Shown piece after piece: positions 57,214 through 64,000 of a DNA stretch of 64,000 bases. Every line of letters starts with the position of its first letter. Position 1 is the stretch's first letter. Origin of the DNA: Pseudomonas sp. Irchel 3E13 (GTDB lineage Bacteria > Pseudomonadota > Gammaproteobacteria > Pseudomonadales > Pseudomonadaceae); contig NZ_FYDX01000003.1 of the NCBI RefSeq assembly GCF_900187455.1, forward strand, positions 1-64,000, read 5' to 3'. The position numbers and the translations under genes were made by a program. The notes beneath the pieces were generated by a model. The model worked only from the letters and a program-made list of their open reading frames with translations. It was not told where the DNA came from and ran no database searches.

Positions 57214-57822
57214 TCAGGAAGAATGCAGTTCCGGGTGGGCGAGGCGGTGCTGCTGGAGGATGTACTGGCGCAGCCGCTCGATTTCTTCCGGCGGGTGCTG
57301 GCTCAACTTGTAGGCCGCCAGTCCTTCGGCGGTCAGCCGTTGCAAGGTGCCGCGCAGGGCGATGGGCGCGATGCCGTCGGGGCTGAACCAGAGGTTGAAG
57401 GTTTTTGGCGATTTCTTGCCGGCCGGTACTTCCACCAGCGCACCCTTGAAGGAAATTTCCCGGACTTTCAGGCCGCTGCTCAGGCCCAGTTCGTCTTCGA
57501 GCATCACCGGCGTGTCCAGCGTCAGGCGCCAGGGCCGGACCACTTCGCCTTCTTCATAGATGCTCGGGGCGCCGACTTGCAGGTGCAGGGCATGGAATTC
57601 ATCTTCCACCAGCACCAGCGGAAAACTCATCTGCTGGTTCTCGAACTGCGCCTGCACGGTCACCTGCTCATTGGCCACCAGTCGGGTGAGCAACGCCTGG
57701 ACTTCGCTGCGGCCATTGAGGCGCAGGCTGGAGTTGGGGTCGACGCGGTTGAGCTGGGGCGAGCGGTGAACGCTCTGGATAAAGTCCAGCTCATCCTGAG
57801 TCAGAAGGGCATCGGCTTGCAT
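57214..57822 (-). CDS. PilZ-like protein with degenerate c-di-GMP motif
   Basis: A 202-residue soluble protein. The layout suggests a YcgR-type N-terminal beta domain (about 35-100) followed by a PilZ-like barrel (about 105-185). The strand LKVREISFKGALVEV stands where PilZ domains have (D/N)xSxxG. The last helix EEIERLRQYILQQHRLAH is typical of PilZ C-termini. The RxxxR motif needed for c-di-GMP binding is not evident (only RPWR). The call is an inference from pattern. It follows the LOV gene by 58 bases on the same strand, so the two are likely one operon. Confidence 0.55.
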   Translation of the reverse strand: MQADALLTQDELDFIQSVHRSPQLNRVDPNSSLRLNGRSEVQALLTRLVANEQVTVQAQFENQQMSFPLVLVEDEFHALHLQVGAPSIYEEGEVVRPWRLTLDTPVMLEDELGLSSGLKVREISFKGALVEVPAGKKSPKTFNLWFSPDGIAPIALRGTLQRLTAEGLAAYKLSQHPPEEIERLRQYILQQHRLAHPELHSS

Positions 57823-57880
57823 GATAGGGAATGCCGCGAATTTTCCGGGTGATAAGTGGACAGCAAATCCGTGCCTTGGT

Positions 57881-58339
57881 TTAGGACCGCTGGTCGTTTT
57901 CCAGGCGCAGGATGCGTTCCCGAGCCTCGGCCAACTCGCGTTCCAGTTCCGCCACGCGCTGCTCGGCGTGCACTGGGCGGCTGACGTCTTTTTGAATACC
58001 GATGAAATAGGTGAGCTGGTCGGCTTCGTTGAACACCGGCGTGATCGACAGCTCGTTCCAGAAGGCGCTGCCGTCCTTGCGGTAGTTGCGCAGCACTTCC
58101 CGGCACGGCTGGCCGCTCTGCAGCGCCTGGCGAATCCGCTCGCGAGCGGGCTGGTCGCGGTCGTCTCCTTGGAGGAAGCGACAGTCGCTGTAGAGGATCT
58201 CATTGGCGTCGTAACCCGTCAGGCGCTCGAACGCCGGGTTCACGTAGATCAGGATGGTGTCGTCGCCTTCCTGTTCGGCGACCACGATGCCGTCGTTGGA
58301 GGCATCGATCATGCGTTGCAGCAAGGTGGCGTTGATCAT
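57881..58339 (-). CDS. Short LOV-domain blue-light photoreceptor
   Basis: A 152-residue protein that is almost entirely one LOV domain. It begins MINATLLQRMIDASNDGIVV. The flavin-binding motif is SDCRFLQGDDRDQ with the photoactive cysteine at residue 53, and RNYRKDGSAFWNELSITPV and YFIGIQKDVS complete the core. A C-terminal helix (about 121-150, rich in Glu/Arg/Leu) can form a coiled-coil dimer. It closely resembles the Pseudomonas short LOV proteins such as PpSB1-LOV, which have no output domain and act through a partner. I chose the ATG at 58339 by analogy with those proteins. Confidence 0.93.
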   Translation of the reverse strand: MINATLLQRMIDASNDGIVVAEQEGDDTILIYVNPAFERLTGYDANEILYSDCRFLQGDDRDQPARERIRQALQSGQPCREVLRNYRKDGSAFWNELSITPVFNEADQLTYFIGIQKDVSRPVHAEQRVAELERELAEARERILRLENDQRS

Positions 58340-58461
58340 GGGTAACCGGTGCGTAGGCAACTGGAGTGGGCAATTCTAGTGCATTGGCGGCCGGCGGATA
58401 AGGCCTTTTGCCAGCGACGGGTGTTAGTATCCTACGCTTTTGCTCAGCTACGGAATCCGCT

Positions 58462-58917
58462 ATGAAAGTCGTCATCCTGTCCGGGTCGGTGTATGGCACC
58501 GCCGAAGAAGTCGCCCGTCATGCCCAGTCACTGCTCAAGGCCGCGGGTTTCGACGCTTGGCACGCCGCCCGTGCGACCCTCGCCGACGTGCAGGCGTTCG
58601 CCCCCGAGGCATTTCTTGCCGTGACTTCCACCACCGGCATGGGCGAATTGCCTGACGGCCTGGTGCCGCTGTTCAGCGAAATCCGTGACAGCCTGCCGGC
58701 CGCGTGGCGTGGTCGGCCGGGTGCGGTAGTGGCGCTGGGCGATTCCAGCTACGGCGATACGTTCTGTGGCGGTGGCGAACAACTGCGCGAGCTGTTCGCC
58801 GAACTGGGCGTCGAGGAAGTCCAGCCGATGCTGCGCCTGGACGCCAGCGAAACCGTGACCCCGGAAACCGATGCCGAGCCGTGGCTGGCCGAGTTCATCG
58901 GCAAGCTGCGCGGCTGA
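58462..58917 (+). CDS. mioC: MioC-type flavodoxin
   Basis: A 151-residue flavodoxin-like FMN protein. The phosphate-binding loop SGSVYGTAEEVARHA (about 7-21), TSTTGMGELPD (about 56-66) and LGDSSYGDTFCGGGEQLREL (about 93-112) are the FMN contacts. MioC supports biotin synthase in E. coli. The ATG at 58462 lies 122 bases from the LOV gene start on the other strand, so the two could share a control region. The stop directly abuts the LysR-type gene stop. Confidence 0.9.
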   Translation: MKVVILSGSVYGTAEEVARHAQSLLKAAGFDAWHAARATLADVQAFAPEAFLAVTSTTGMGELPDGLVPLFSEIRDSLPAAWRGRPGAVVALGDSSYGDTFCGGGEQLRELFAELGVEEVQPMLRLDASETVTPETDAEPWLAEFIGKLRG

Positions 58918-59802
58918 TCAGCCCGGCGGAGTTTCCCGCAACAGTTGCAACCAGGCCCGCGCCGCCGCCGACAGGTAGGCGCCGCGGCGCCAGATGAAGG
59001 CGATGTCCCAGCGCAGGTCGCGGGGTTCGGTCAGGCTCAGGCGAACCACGCCGGGCCGCTCCAGCGCCCGCGCCACCACGCGCGGCAGCAACACCACGCC
59101 TTGGCCGGCGGCCACCAGCGCGGCAAGAAAGTCCGCCTGACCGCTGCGGCCACCTTCCTTCGGCGTGAAGCCCACTGCCTGACAGGCACTGAGCAGCCGG
59201 TCATTCAGCACGAAGCTGCGCTGATACAGCAGGAACGGCGTCTGCGCCAACTCCGCCAACTGCACACTGCCATTGCCGGCCAACGGATGGTCCAGCGGTA
59301 GCAGCGCGTCCAGCGGTTCGTTGCAGAACGGTTGATGGTCGAAGGCCGGGTCCTGCGGCGTGAGGCTGCCGCCCAGTTCCAGTTCGCCACTGAGCACCGA
59401 CTGTTCGATGGAGCGGCTGCCGCCTTCGAGCAGGTGCACGGTGATATTCGGATAACGCCGACGGTACTCGGCGAACAGTCCGGCGAACAGCGCATCACTT
59501 CCCAGCAGCGGCAGGCCCAGGCGCAACTCGCCGCGGGCCAGTTGGCTGAGGTCGTCCAGTTCGTTCTGCAGGGCCTGGCGCAGGTGCAGCATGTCTTCGC
59601 CGCGCTCCAGCACGACCTTGCCAGCGGCGGTCAGGTGCAGGCGCGACGCGTGCCGTTCCAGCAGCACCACGCCAAGATCCTGCTCCAGTTGCGCCACCTG
59701 CTTGCTCACGGCGGACTGGCTGATGTGCAGGGTCTGCGCGGCTTGGGTGAAACCGCCGCGGTGCACCACTTCGATGAAGCTGCGCAGTTGCTTGAAGTCC
59801 AT
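58918..59802 (-). CDS. LysR-family transcriptional regulator (probable CidR-like)
   Basis: A 294-residue LysR regulator. The DNA-binding domain reads MDFKQLRSFIEVVHRGGFTQ, AAQTLHISQSAVSKQVAQLE (residues 1-40), followed by the effector-binding domain from about residue 90. It is divergent from cidA-cidB with 95 bases between the starts, the usual arrangement for a LysR protein controlling its neighbour; CidR-type regulators respond to acetate or pyruvate metabolism. I chose the ATG at 59802, directly before the helix-turn-helix. Confidence 0.9.
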   Translation of the reverse strand: MDFKQLRSFIEVVHRGGFTQAAQTLHISQSAVSKQVAQLEQDLGVVLLERHASRLHLTAAGKVVLERGEDMLHLRQALQNELDDLSQLARGELRLGLPLLGSDALFAGLFAEYRRRYPNITVHLLEGGSRSIEQSVLSGELELGGSLTPQDPAFDHQPFCNEPLDALLPLDHPLAGNGSVQLAELAQTPFLLYQRSFVLNDRLLSACQAVGFTPKEGGRSGQADFLAALVAAGQGVVLLPRVVARALERPGVVRLSLTEPRDLRWDIAFIWRRGAYLSAAARAWLQLLRETPPG

Positions 59803-59897
59803 GGTCTGGATTCCGTTTTGGAATGCTGCTAAGTCTAACAATTCGCTTTTTGCATGTATGAGCAAATTTTACAATGGGCTCCCCTGAGGACCCTTCG

Positions 59898-60284
59898 ATG
59901 AAACTCGTGAACCTGAAATTCCTTGCGCGCCTGCTAGCCGAGCTGGGCGTGCTGCTGGCGCTTTACCTGCTCGGCGGGCAACTGGCGGGCTGGCTGGGGT
60001 GGCCGATTCCGGGTGGCGTTATCGGCCTGGCGCTGCTGCTGGCGCTGTTCGCCAGCGGCTGGCTCAAGCCTGCCGCCTTGCAGCGGGGCGCTGCGGTATT
60101 GATGGCGGAAATGCTGCTGTTCTTCATCCCGGCGCTGATGAGCCTGCTGGACTACGGCACGCTGCTGCGCAGCGACGGCTGGCGGATTCTGCTGGTGATC
60201 GCCGTCAGCACGTTGCTGGTGATGCTGGTGACCGCCTTCACTGTGGAATGGGTTTGCCGCCGGAGCCTGCGCCATGAGCCTTGA
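59898..60284 (+). CDS. CidA/LrgA family holin-like membrane protein
   Basis: A 128-residue membrane protein with four helices. It matches the CidA/LrgA family by LYLLGGQLAGWLGWPIPGGV, VIGLALLLALFASGW and AAVLMAEMLLFFIPALMSLL. These proteins resemble holins and have been linked to programmed lysis, murein hydrolase control and pyruvate or acetate export. The start at 59898 follows TGAGGA. The end overlaps the LrgB-like gene by 11 bases. Confidence 0.92.
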   Translation: MKLVNLKFLARLLAELGVLLALYLLGGQLAGWLGWPIPGGVIGLALLLALFASGWLKPAALQRGAAVLMAEMLLFFIPALMSLLDYGTLLRSDGWRILLVIAVSTLLVMLVTAFTVEWVCRRSLRHEP

Positions 60285-60960
60285 ACCGATGCCGCTGTTC
60301 TGGCTGGCGCTGACGCTGGCGACCTACCTCGGCAGCCGCTGGCTGTACCGGCGCACCGGGCGTTATCTGCTGTCGCCGCTGATTCTGGTGCCCGCCGTGT
60401 TGCTGGCCATTGCTGTGCCGCTGCACACCGCCTACGCCGAATATTCCCGCGACACCCACTGGCTGATGGCGGTGCTCGGCCCGGTGACCGTGGCCTTCGC
60501 CGTACCGATCTGGCAGCAGCGACGCCTGCTCGCGCGGCACTGGCCGGCGTTGGGCCTGGGCATGTTGATGGGCAGCGCGGCGTCGATCGCCAGTTCCTGG
60601 GCGCTGGCGCGGCTGCTGTCGCTGGACAGCGCGGTGAGCCTGTCGCTGCTGCCGCGTTCGATCACCACGCCGTTCGCCATGCCGCTGGCCCAGGAACTGG
60701 GCGGCGTACCGGAACTGACCGCGGTGTTCGTGATGTTCACCGGCGTGCTCGGCGCATTGTTCGGCGGCGTGCTGTTGCGCTGGCTGCCGCTGCGCACGCC
60801 ACTGGCCCGCGGCGCGTTGTTCGGCGTCGGCGCCCACGGCGCGGGCGTCAGCCGGGCCCATGAGGTGGGCGGCGAAGAGGGTTCCGTGGCGGGGCTGGTG
60901 ATGGTCCTGACCGGTTTGCTCAACCTGTTTGCCGCGCCACTGTTGTCGGCGCTGCTCTGA
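60274..60960 (+). CDS. CidB/LrgB family membrane protein
   Basis: A 228-residue membrane protein with about seven helices. LrgB family blocks are seen: LLSPLILVPAVLLAIAVPLH, LGPVTVAFAVPIWQQR, LPRSITTPFAMPLAQELGG and GALFGVGAHGAGVSRAHEVG. It overlaps cidA and almost certainly works with it; the pair matches the Bacillus/Staphylococcus pyruvate or holin-type systems. Probably controlled by the divergent LysR regulator. Confidence 0.92.
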   Translation: MSLEPMPLFWLALTLATYLGSRWLYRRTGRYLLSPLILVPAVLLAIAVPLHTAYAEYSRDTHWLMAVLGPVTVAFAVPIWQQRRLLARHWPALGLGMLMGSAASIASSWALARLLSLDSAVSLSLLPRSITTPFAMPLAQELGGVPELTAVFVMFTGVLGALFGGVLLRWLPLRTPLARGALFGVGAHGAGVSRAHEVGGEEGSVAGLVMVLTGLLNLFAAPLLSALL

Positions 60961-61108
60961 CATTTGGCGCGGCTGACTCGCAGGGTCATCAAGCTGGCTG
61001 CGAAGGCAACTTTCGATTCGGGCAGGCGTGACTATGCTGTCCAACAGAGCACAGAACATGTGCCGCGTGCCCGACACTCATCACAACCCTCTAACCGAGA
61101 TCCCGCTA

Positions 61109-62014
61109 ATGCCATTGGCAGAGATACCTCTGTGCGTCTGGCGTACACGGAGCCTGGGATTCACGTTCCGCAGCCAGAGCATTCGCTACTGGACGGCAGG
61201 GCAGGGAGAGCCACTGCTACTCATTCACGGATTTCCCACCGCCAGTTGGGACTGGCATTACCTCTGGCAGCCACTGGCCCAGCGTTTTCGCCTGATCGCC
61301 TGCGACATGCTCGGCTTCGGCGATTCGGCCAAACCGCCGCGACACCGCTACAGCCTGCTGGAGCAGGCTGATCTGCAACAGGCGTTGCTGGCACACCTGC
61401 AGGTGCATGAACCCGTGCACATCCTTGCCCACGACTACGGCGGCAGCGTCGCCCAGGAACTGTTGGCCCGACACCATGAAGGCGTGGCCGAAGTCGCCAC
61501 GTGCGCCTTTCTCAACGCCGGCTTGTTTCCCGAACGTCATCGCTCGCTGCTGGCCCAGCGCTTGCTGCTCAGCCACCTCGGCTGGCTGGTGGCGCGGACC
61601 TTCAATCGCGATGATCTGGTGCACAGCGTCAGCCAGATCTATGGCCCCTGCACTCAGCCCAGTGAAAGCGCGCTGGACGATTGCTGGAGCCTGATCACCT
61701 CGAACTGCGGCAATCGCATCCTGCACCGATTGTCGGCCTACGTGCCCGAGCGCCTGACCTATCGAGAGCGATGGGTGGGCGCGCTGCAACAGGCGCGGAT
61801 GCCGTTGCGCTTCATCAGCGGCGCGGTGGACCCTGTGTGCGGTGCGCACATGCTCGAGCGCTACCGTGAACTGGTGCCGCTGCCCGACACCGTGACCCTT
61901 CCGGGCATCGGTCACTACCCGCATACCGAAGCACCGGCGCAGGTGCTGCGGCACTACCTGGATTTTCGCCAGCAACCCTTGACCAGCAGCCTGCAGAAAG
62001 TCGCCTGGTCCTGA
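61109..62014 (+). CDS. Alpha/beta-fold hydrolase
   Basis: A 301-residue hydrolase resembling haloalkane or epoxide hydrolase-like enzymes. The oxyanion region is LLIHGFPTASWDWHYLW, then ACDMLGFGDSAKP. The nucleophile elbow HILAHDYGGSVAQELL carries Asp where many esterases have Ser (HDYGGS), as in dehalogenase and epoxide hydrolase types. RFISGAVDPVCGAH supplies the acid region and LPGIGHYPHTEAP the catalytic His. I chose the ATG at 61109 (MPLAEIPLCV); earlier in-frame ATGs at 61028 and 61061 are possible. Substrate unknown. Confidence 0.85.
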   Translation: MPLAEIPLCVWRTRSLGFTFRSQSIRYWTAGQGEPLLLIHGFPTASWDWHYLWQPLAQRFRLIACDMLGFGDSAKPPRHRYSLLEQADLQQALLAHLQVHEPVHILAHDYGGSVAQELLARHHEGVAEVATCAFLNAGLFPERHRSLLAQRLLLSHLGWLVARTFNRDDLVHSVSQIYGPCTQPSESALDDCWSLITSNCGNRILHRLSAYVPERLTYRERWVGALQQARMPLRFISGAVDPVCGAHMLERYRELVPLPDTVTLPGIGHYPHTEAPAQVLRHYLDFRQQPLTSSLQKVAWS

Positions 62015-62123
62015 CCCCGTCGTCACTTATTGCCCGCCATTCAGCGTCCGCCCGGTTGATTGTTCCGGGTCGGGCGCTGGTCGACACTGCGCGTTCCGTT
62101 CCCTGTTCAGTTGGAGTTGTGCC

Positions 62124-63038
62124 ATGACCGATTCGGTGCGCCTGGAAGACAAAGTGGTGATCGTCACGGGAGCCGGCGGCGGCCTCGGCCGCGCCCACGC
62201 CCTGCTGTTCGCTCGCCACGGGGCGAAAGTGGTAGTCAACGACCTGGGCGGCTCGACCCACGGCGAGGGCGCCAATGCCTCGGCGGCGGACCGCGTGGTG
62301 GCGCAGATCCGCGAAGCCGGCGGCACCGCGGTGGCCAACCACGACTCGGTCACCGACGGCCAGCGCATCGTCGAACAGGCCCTGGACAGTTTCGGCCGCA
62401 TCGACGTGGTGGTGAACAACGCCGGCATCCTGCGGGACAAGACCTTCCACAAAATGGACGACGCCGATTGGGACCTGGTCTACAAGGTCCACGTCGAGGG
62501 CGCCTACAAAGTCACTCGCGCCGCCTGGCCGCATTTGCGCGAGCAGAACTGGGGGCGGGTGATCTTCACCTCGTCGACCTCGGGCATCTACGGCAACTTC
62601 GGCCAGGCCAACTACGGCATGGCCAAGCTCGGCCTGTACGGCCTGACCCGCACCCTGGCGCTGGAAGGGCGCAAGAACGGCGTGCTGGTCAACGCCATCG
62701 CCCCCACGGGCGGCACGCGCATGACCGAAGGGCTGATCCCGCCGCAGGTGTTCGAACAGCTCAAGCCCGAGCTGATCAGCCCATTGGTGGTGTACCTGGG
62801 CAGCGAGCAGTGCCAGGACAGCGGCAACCTCTATGAAGTCGGCGGCGGCTGGATTGGCCAGGTGCGTTGGGAGCGCAGCCTGGGCGCCGGTTTCGATCCG
62901 CAGCAGGGTTTCAGCGTCGAAGACGTCGCGGCCAATTGGGGTCGCATTGGCGACTTTGAAGGCGCCGTGCATCCGAAGGACAGCCTGGAAGCGCTGCAAC
63001 AGATGATGGCCAATCTGCAGGCGTTCGCCGGTCGCTGA
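62124..63038 (+). CDS. Short-chain dehydrogenase, HSD17B4/multifunctional beta-oxidation type
   Basis: A 304-residue short-chain dehydrogenase. The cofactor motif is VVIVTGAGGGLGRAHALLFA; then VVVNDLGGSTHGEG, NNAGILRDKTFHKMDD, the catalytic Ser in TSSTSGIYGN and the YGMAK motif. The extended GGSTHGEG loop and the RDKTF signature are typical of 3-hydroxyacyl-CoA dehydrogenases of the peroxisomal multifunctional enzyme type. GGAG precedes the ATG at 62124. The preceding hydrolase is in the same direction with a 109-base gap, so a shared lipid-related pathway is possible but unproven. Confidence 0.88.
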   Translation: MTDSVRLEDKVVIVTGAGGGLGRAHALLFARHGAKVVVNDLGGSTHGEGANASAADRVVAQIREAGGTAVANHDSVTDGQRIVEQALDSFGRIDVVVNNAGILRDKTFHKMDDADWDLVYKVHVEGAYKVTRAAWPHLREQNWGRVIFTSSTSGIYGNFGQANYGMAKLGLYGLTRTLALEGRKNGVLVNAIAPTGGTRMTEGLIPPQVFEQLKPELISPLVVYLGSEQCQDSGNLYEVGGGWIGQVRWERSLGAGFDPQQGFSVEDVAANWGRIGDFEGAVHPKDSLEALQQMMANLQAFAGR

Positions 63039-63100
63039 AGCGGCCCGTTTCCCGTCGTGATCTATGCTGGAAGGCCGTGATCGCGACAGGAGTGCGAACG

Positions 63101-63442
63101 ATGTATGAATCAAAAAATGACGCCGTCATCTCGGCCGATCAATTTCGCAGCCGCCTGCTGCTGCATGCGCTGGGCGCGGGTTTGCTGGTGGTGGGCTCGA
63201 TCCTGATCGGGGTGACCGGGCATCTGTATTTCGAAGAAGGCGTGAAGTGGTACGACGCGGCGTTCAACGCCACCTTGCTGCTGGGTGGCATGGGGCCGGT
63301 GGACTTGCCGGAGACGCCGGGCGGCAAGGTGTTTTTCGCTGTGTACGGGTTGTACGTGGGCCTGGTGTTTGTCGCCAGCATCGGCCTGATTCTGGCGCCG
63401 GTGGCGCACCGGTTGTTGCACCGGTTTCATTGTGACGACTGA
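63101..63442 (+). CDS. Hypothetical small membrane protein, ion-channel-like layout
   Basis: A 113-residue protein starting MYESKNDAVISADQFRSRLL. It has two clear membrane helices (about 22-44, LHALGAGLLVVGSILIGVTG, and 85-106, FFAVYGLYVGLVFVASIGLI) with a re-entrant-like loop between them (NATLLLGGMGPVDLPETPGG). This two-helix-plus-loop layout recalls potassium-channel pores, but the TxGYGD filter is absent, so function is unknown. GACAGGAG precedes the ATG at 63101. A terminator for the opposite strand follows the stop. Confidence 0.7.
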   Translation: MYESKNDAVISADQFRSRLLLHALGAGLLVVGSILIGVTGHLYFEEGVKWYDAAFNATLLLGGMGPVDLPETPGGKVFFAVYGLYVGLVFVASIGLILAPVAHRLLHRFHCDD

Positions 63443-63457
63443 TTTGGCGACGCCATA

Positions 63458-63484
63458 AAAAAGGCCGCTGCAAACGCAGCGGCC
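63458..63484 (-). terminator. Terminator for the IclR-type gene
   Basis: GGCCGCTGC (63463-63471), an AAAC loop and GCAGCGGCC (63476-63484) form a perfect 9-bp stem. The run of A at 63457-63462 gives a T run on the minus strand, so it acts in the leftward direction, after the gene ending at 63739. Confidence 0.82.
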
Positions 63485-63738
63485 AAGTAAGACGCAGATC
63501 AAGGAGCTTCAAAATCAACGTCGGTGAAACTGAAGGGTGACGCTTCGGAACAACAATCGAGGAGCACTCTAGGGGGAGAGTATTAACCGACCATTAAGGG
63601 GGCCGAAGCGTCAACTTCGCGCCTTGGCGAACACCGGATCGCCAAGACAGGACAAAGGATAGTCAGCTCCAACCTGCGGAAAAATAGCGCTTTCTGACAT
63701 TCACCGTTGCGCTGCTCGCAACAGTGCACCAAAGCGGG
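63485..63738. other. Gene-free stretch with a spaced inverted repeat
   Basis: About 250 bases without a credible gene, between the terminator and the IclR-type gene. TGACGCTTCGG (63538-63548) is repeated in inverted form at 63603-63613, 54 bases apart. The stretch between holds an AT-rich TATTAACCGACCATTAA segment. No promoter is obvious. Confidence 0.5.
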
Positions 63739-64000
63739 TCACTGCGCTTCTTCATAGCCCATTCGCCAACTGATCGCCTTCGCCGTCGCCAGCAGCGTCT
63801 CGGCGGCCGGGCCTTGTTCGTCGGCATGGAAGATCGAGGTCGGGCCAACCACGGTGATCACCGCAGCAATCTTGCCCATCGCGTTGAACACCGGCGCCGA
63901 CAGCGCATCCACCCCCGGCATCAGCAAACCGTGCACATGGTGCAGGCCGCGTTCGCGGATGCGGGCGAACAGCTCGTCGTACTCCGCAGCGCTGTGGCCG
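63739..64000 (-). CDS. IclR-family transcriptional regulator, C-terminal part (5' end outside window)
   Basis: The last 87 codons of an IclR-type regulator, open to the window edge. The sequence reads GHSAAEYDELFARIRERGLH, then LLMPGVDALSAPVFNAMGKI and ITVVGPTSIFHADEQG, which is the effector-binding domain of IclR proteins, ending WRMGYEEAQ. The DNA-binding half lies to the right of the window. Its target genes cannot be told from here. Confidence 0.88.
   Translation of the reverse strand, partial: GHSAAEYDELFARIRERGLHHVHGLLMPGVDALSAPVFNAMGKIAAVITVVGPTSIFHADEQGPAAETLLATAKAISWRMGYEEAQ

Overview
The window looks like core chromosome of a fluorescent-group Pseudomonas (Gammaproteobacteria). I infer this from the high GC content, the gene order (ribF-ileS-lspA-fkpB-ispH-minor pilins-thiO; bamD/rluD-pgeF-clpB-tRNAs; yacG-coaE-pilD-pilC/pilA-tRNA-Thr), the Pseudomonas-type 5S rRNA end, and a REP doublet of the GAGCGAGCTTGCTCGC type. 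No species can be fixed from sequence reading alone.

Layout, left to right. 1-4.2 kb: the 3' end of a 5S rRNA gene with its terminator, then a pqiA-pqiA-pqiB lipid-transport operon converging on rpsT. 4.5-11.8 kb: murJ, then a tightly packed ribF-ileS-lspA-fkpB-ispH series. 11.8-14.4 kb: a minor-pilin cluster (fimT-like, pilV, pilW, pilX, pilE) that lacks pilY1/pilY2. 14.4-21.5 kb: thiO, a small membrane protein, bamD, rluD, pgeF and heat-shock clpB with a readable sigma-32 promoter. 21.6-22.2 kb: four tRNAs (Asn, Pro, Lys, Pro). 22.4-28.5 kb: a periplasmic multicopper oxidase facing a type II NADH dehydrogenase, several small conserved genes, yacG and coaE. 28.5-31.3 kb: pilD, pilC and divergent pilA without pilB, then tRNA-Thr.

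31.9-47.3 kb is filled by one giant autotransporter adhesin gene, about 15.4 kb, built from about 40 beta-strand repeats and four copies of a larger module. It is cut into two frames by a deletion-like scar near 39,660. A REP doublet follows it. 47.4-52.7 kb holds a membrane protein, a nucleotidyltransferase-fold protein and a complete cell-surface-signalling iron system (TonB receptor, FecR, FecI-type sigma). 52.7-56.1 kb holds an unrecognised 376-residue protein, a folM-DUF1244-hopJ operon and an ABM-domain membrane protein.

56.2-58.4 kb is the most interesting part. A MerR-family regulator of the class II LitR/CarH-like type has a cobalamin-binding domain without its ligand histidine. Beside it, on the opposite strand, are a short LOV blue-light photoreceptor with its photoactive cysteine and a degenerate PilZ-like protein. 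This looks like a compact light-sensing module with a possible link to motility or c-di-GMP-type output. 58.4-64 kb: a MioC flavodoxin, a LysR regulator divergent from cidA-cidB, an alpha/beta hydrolase, a short-chain dehydrogenase, a small membrane protein and the 3' end of an IclR regulator.

No insertion sequence, prophage, CRISPR array or replication origin was found. Positions and start codons were read by eye. Family calls rest on recognised motifs, not on database searches.
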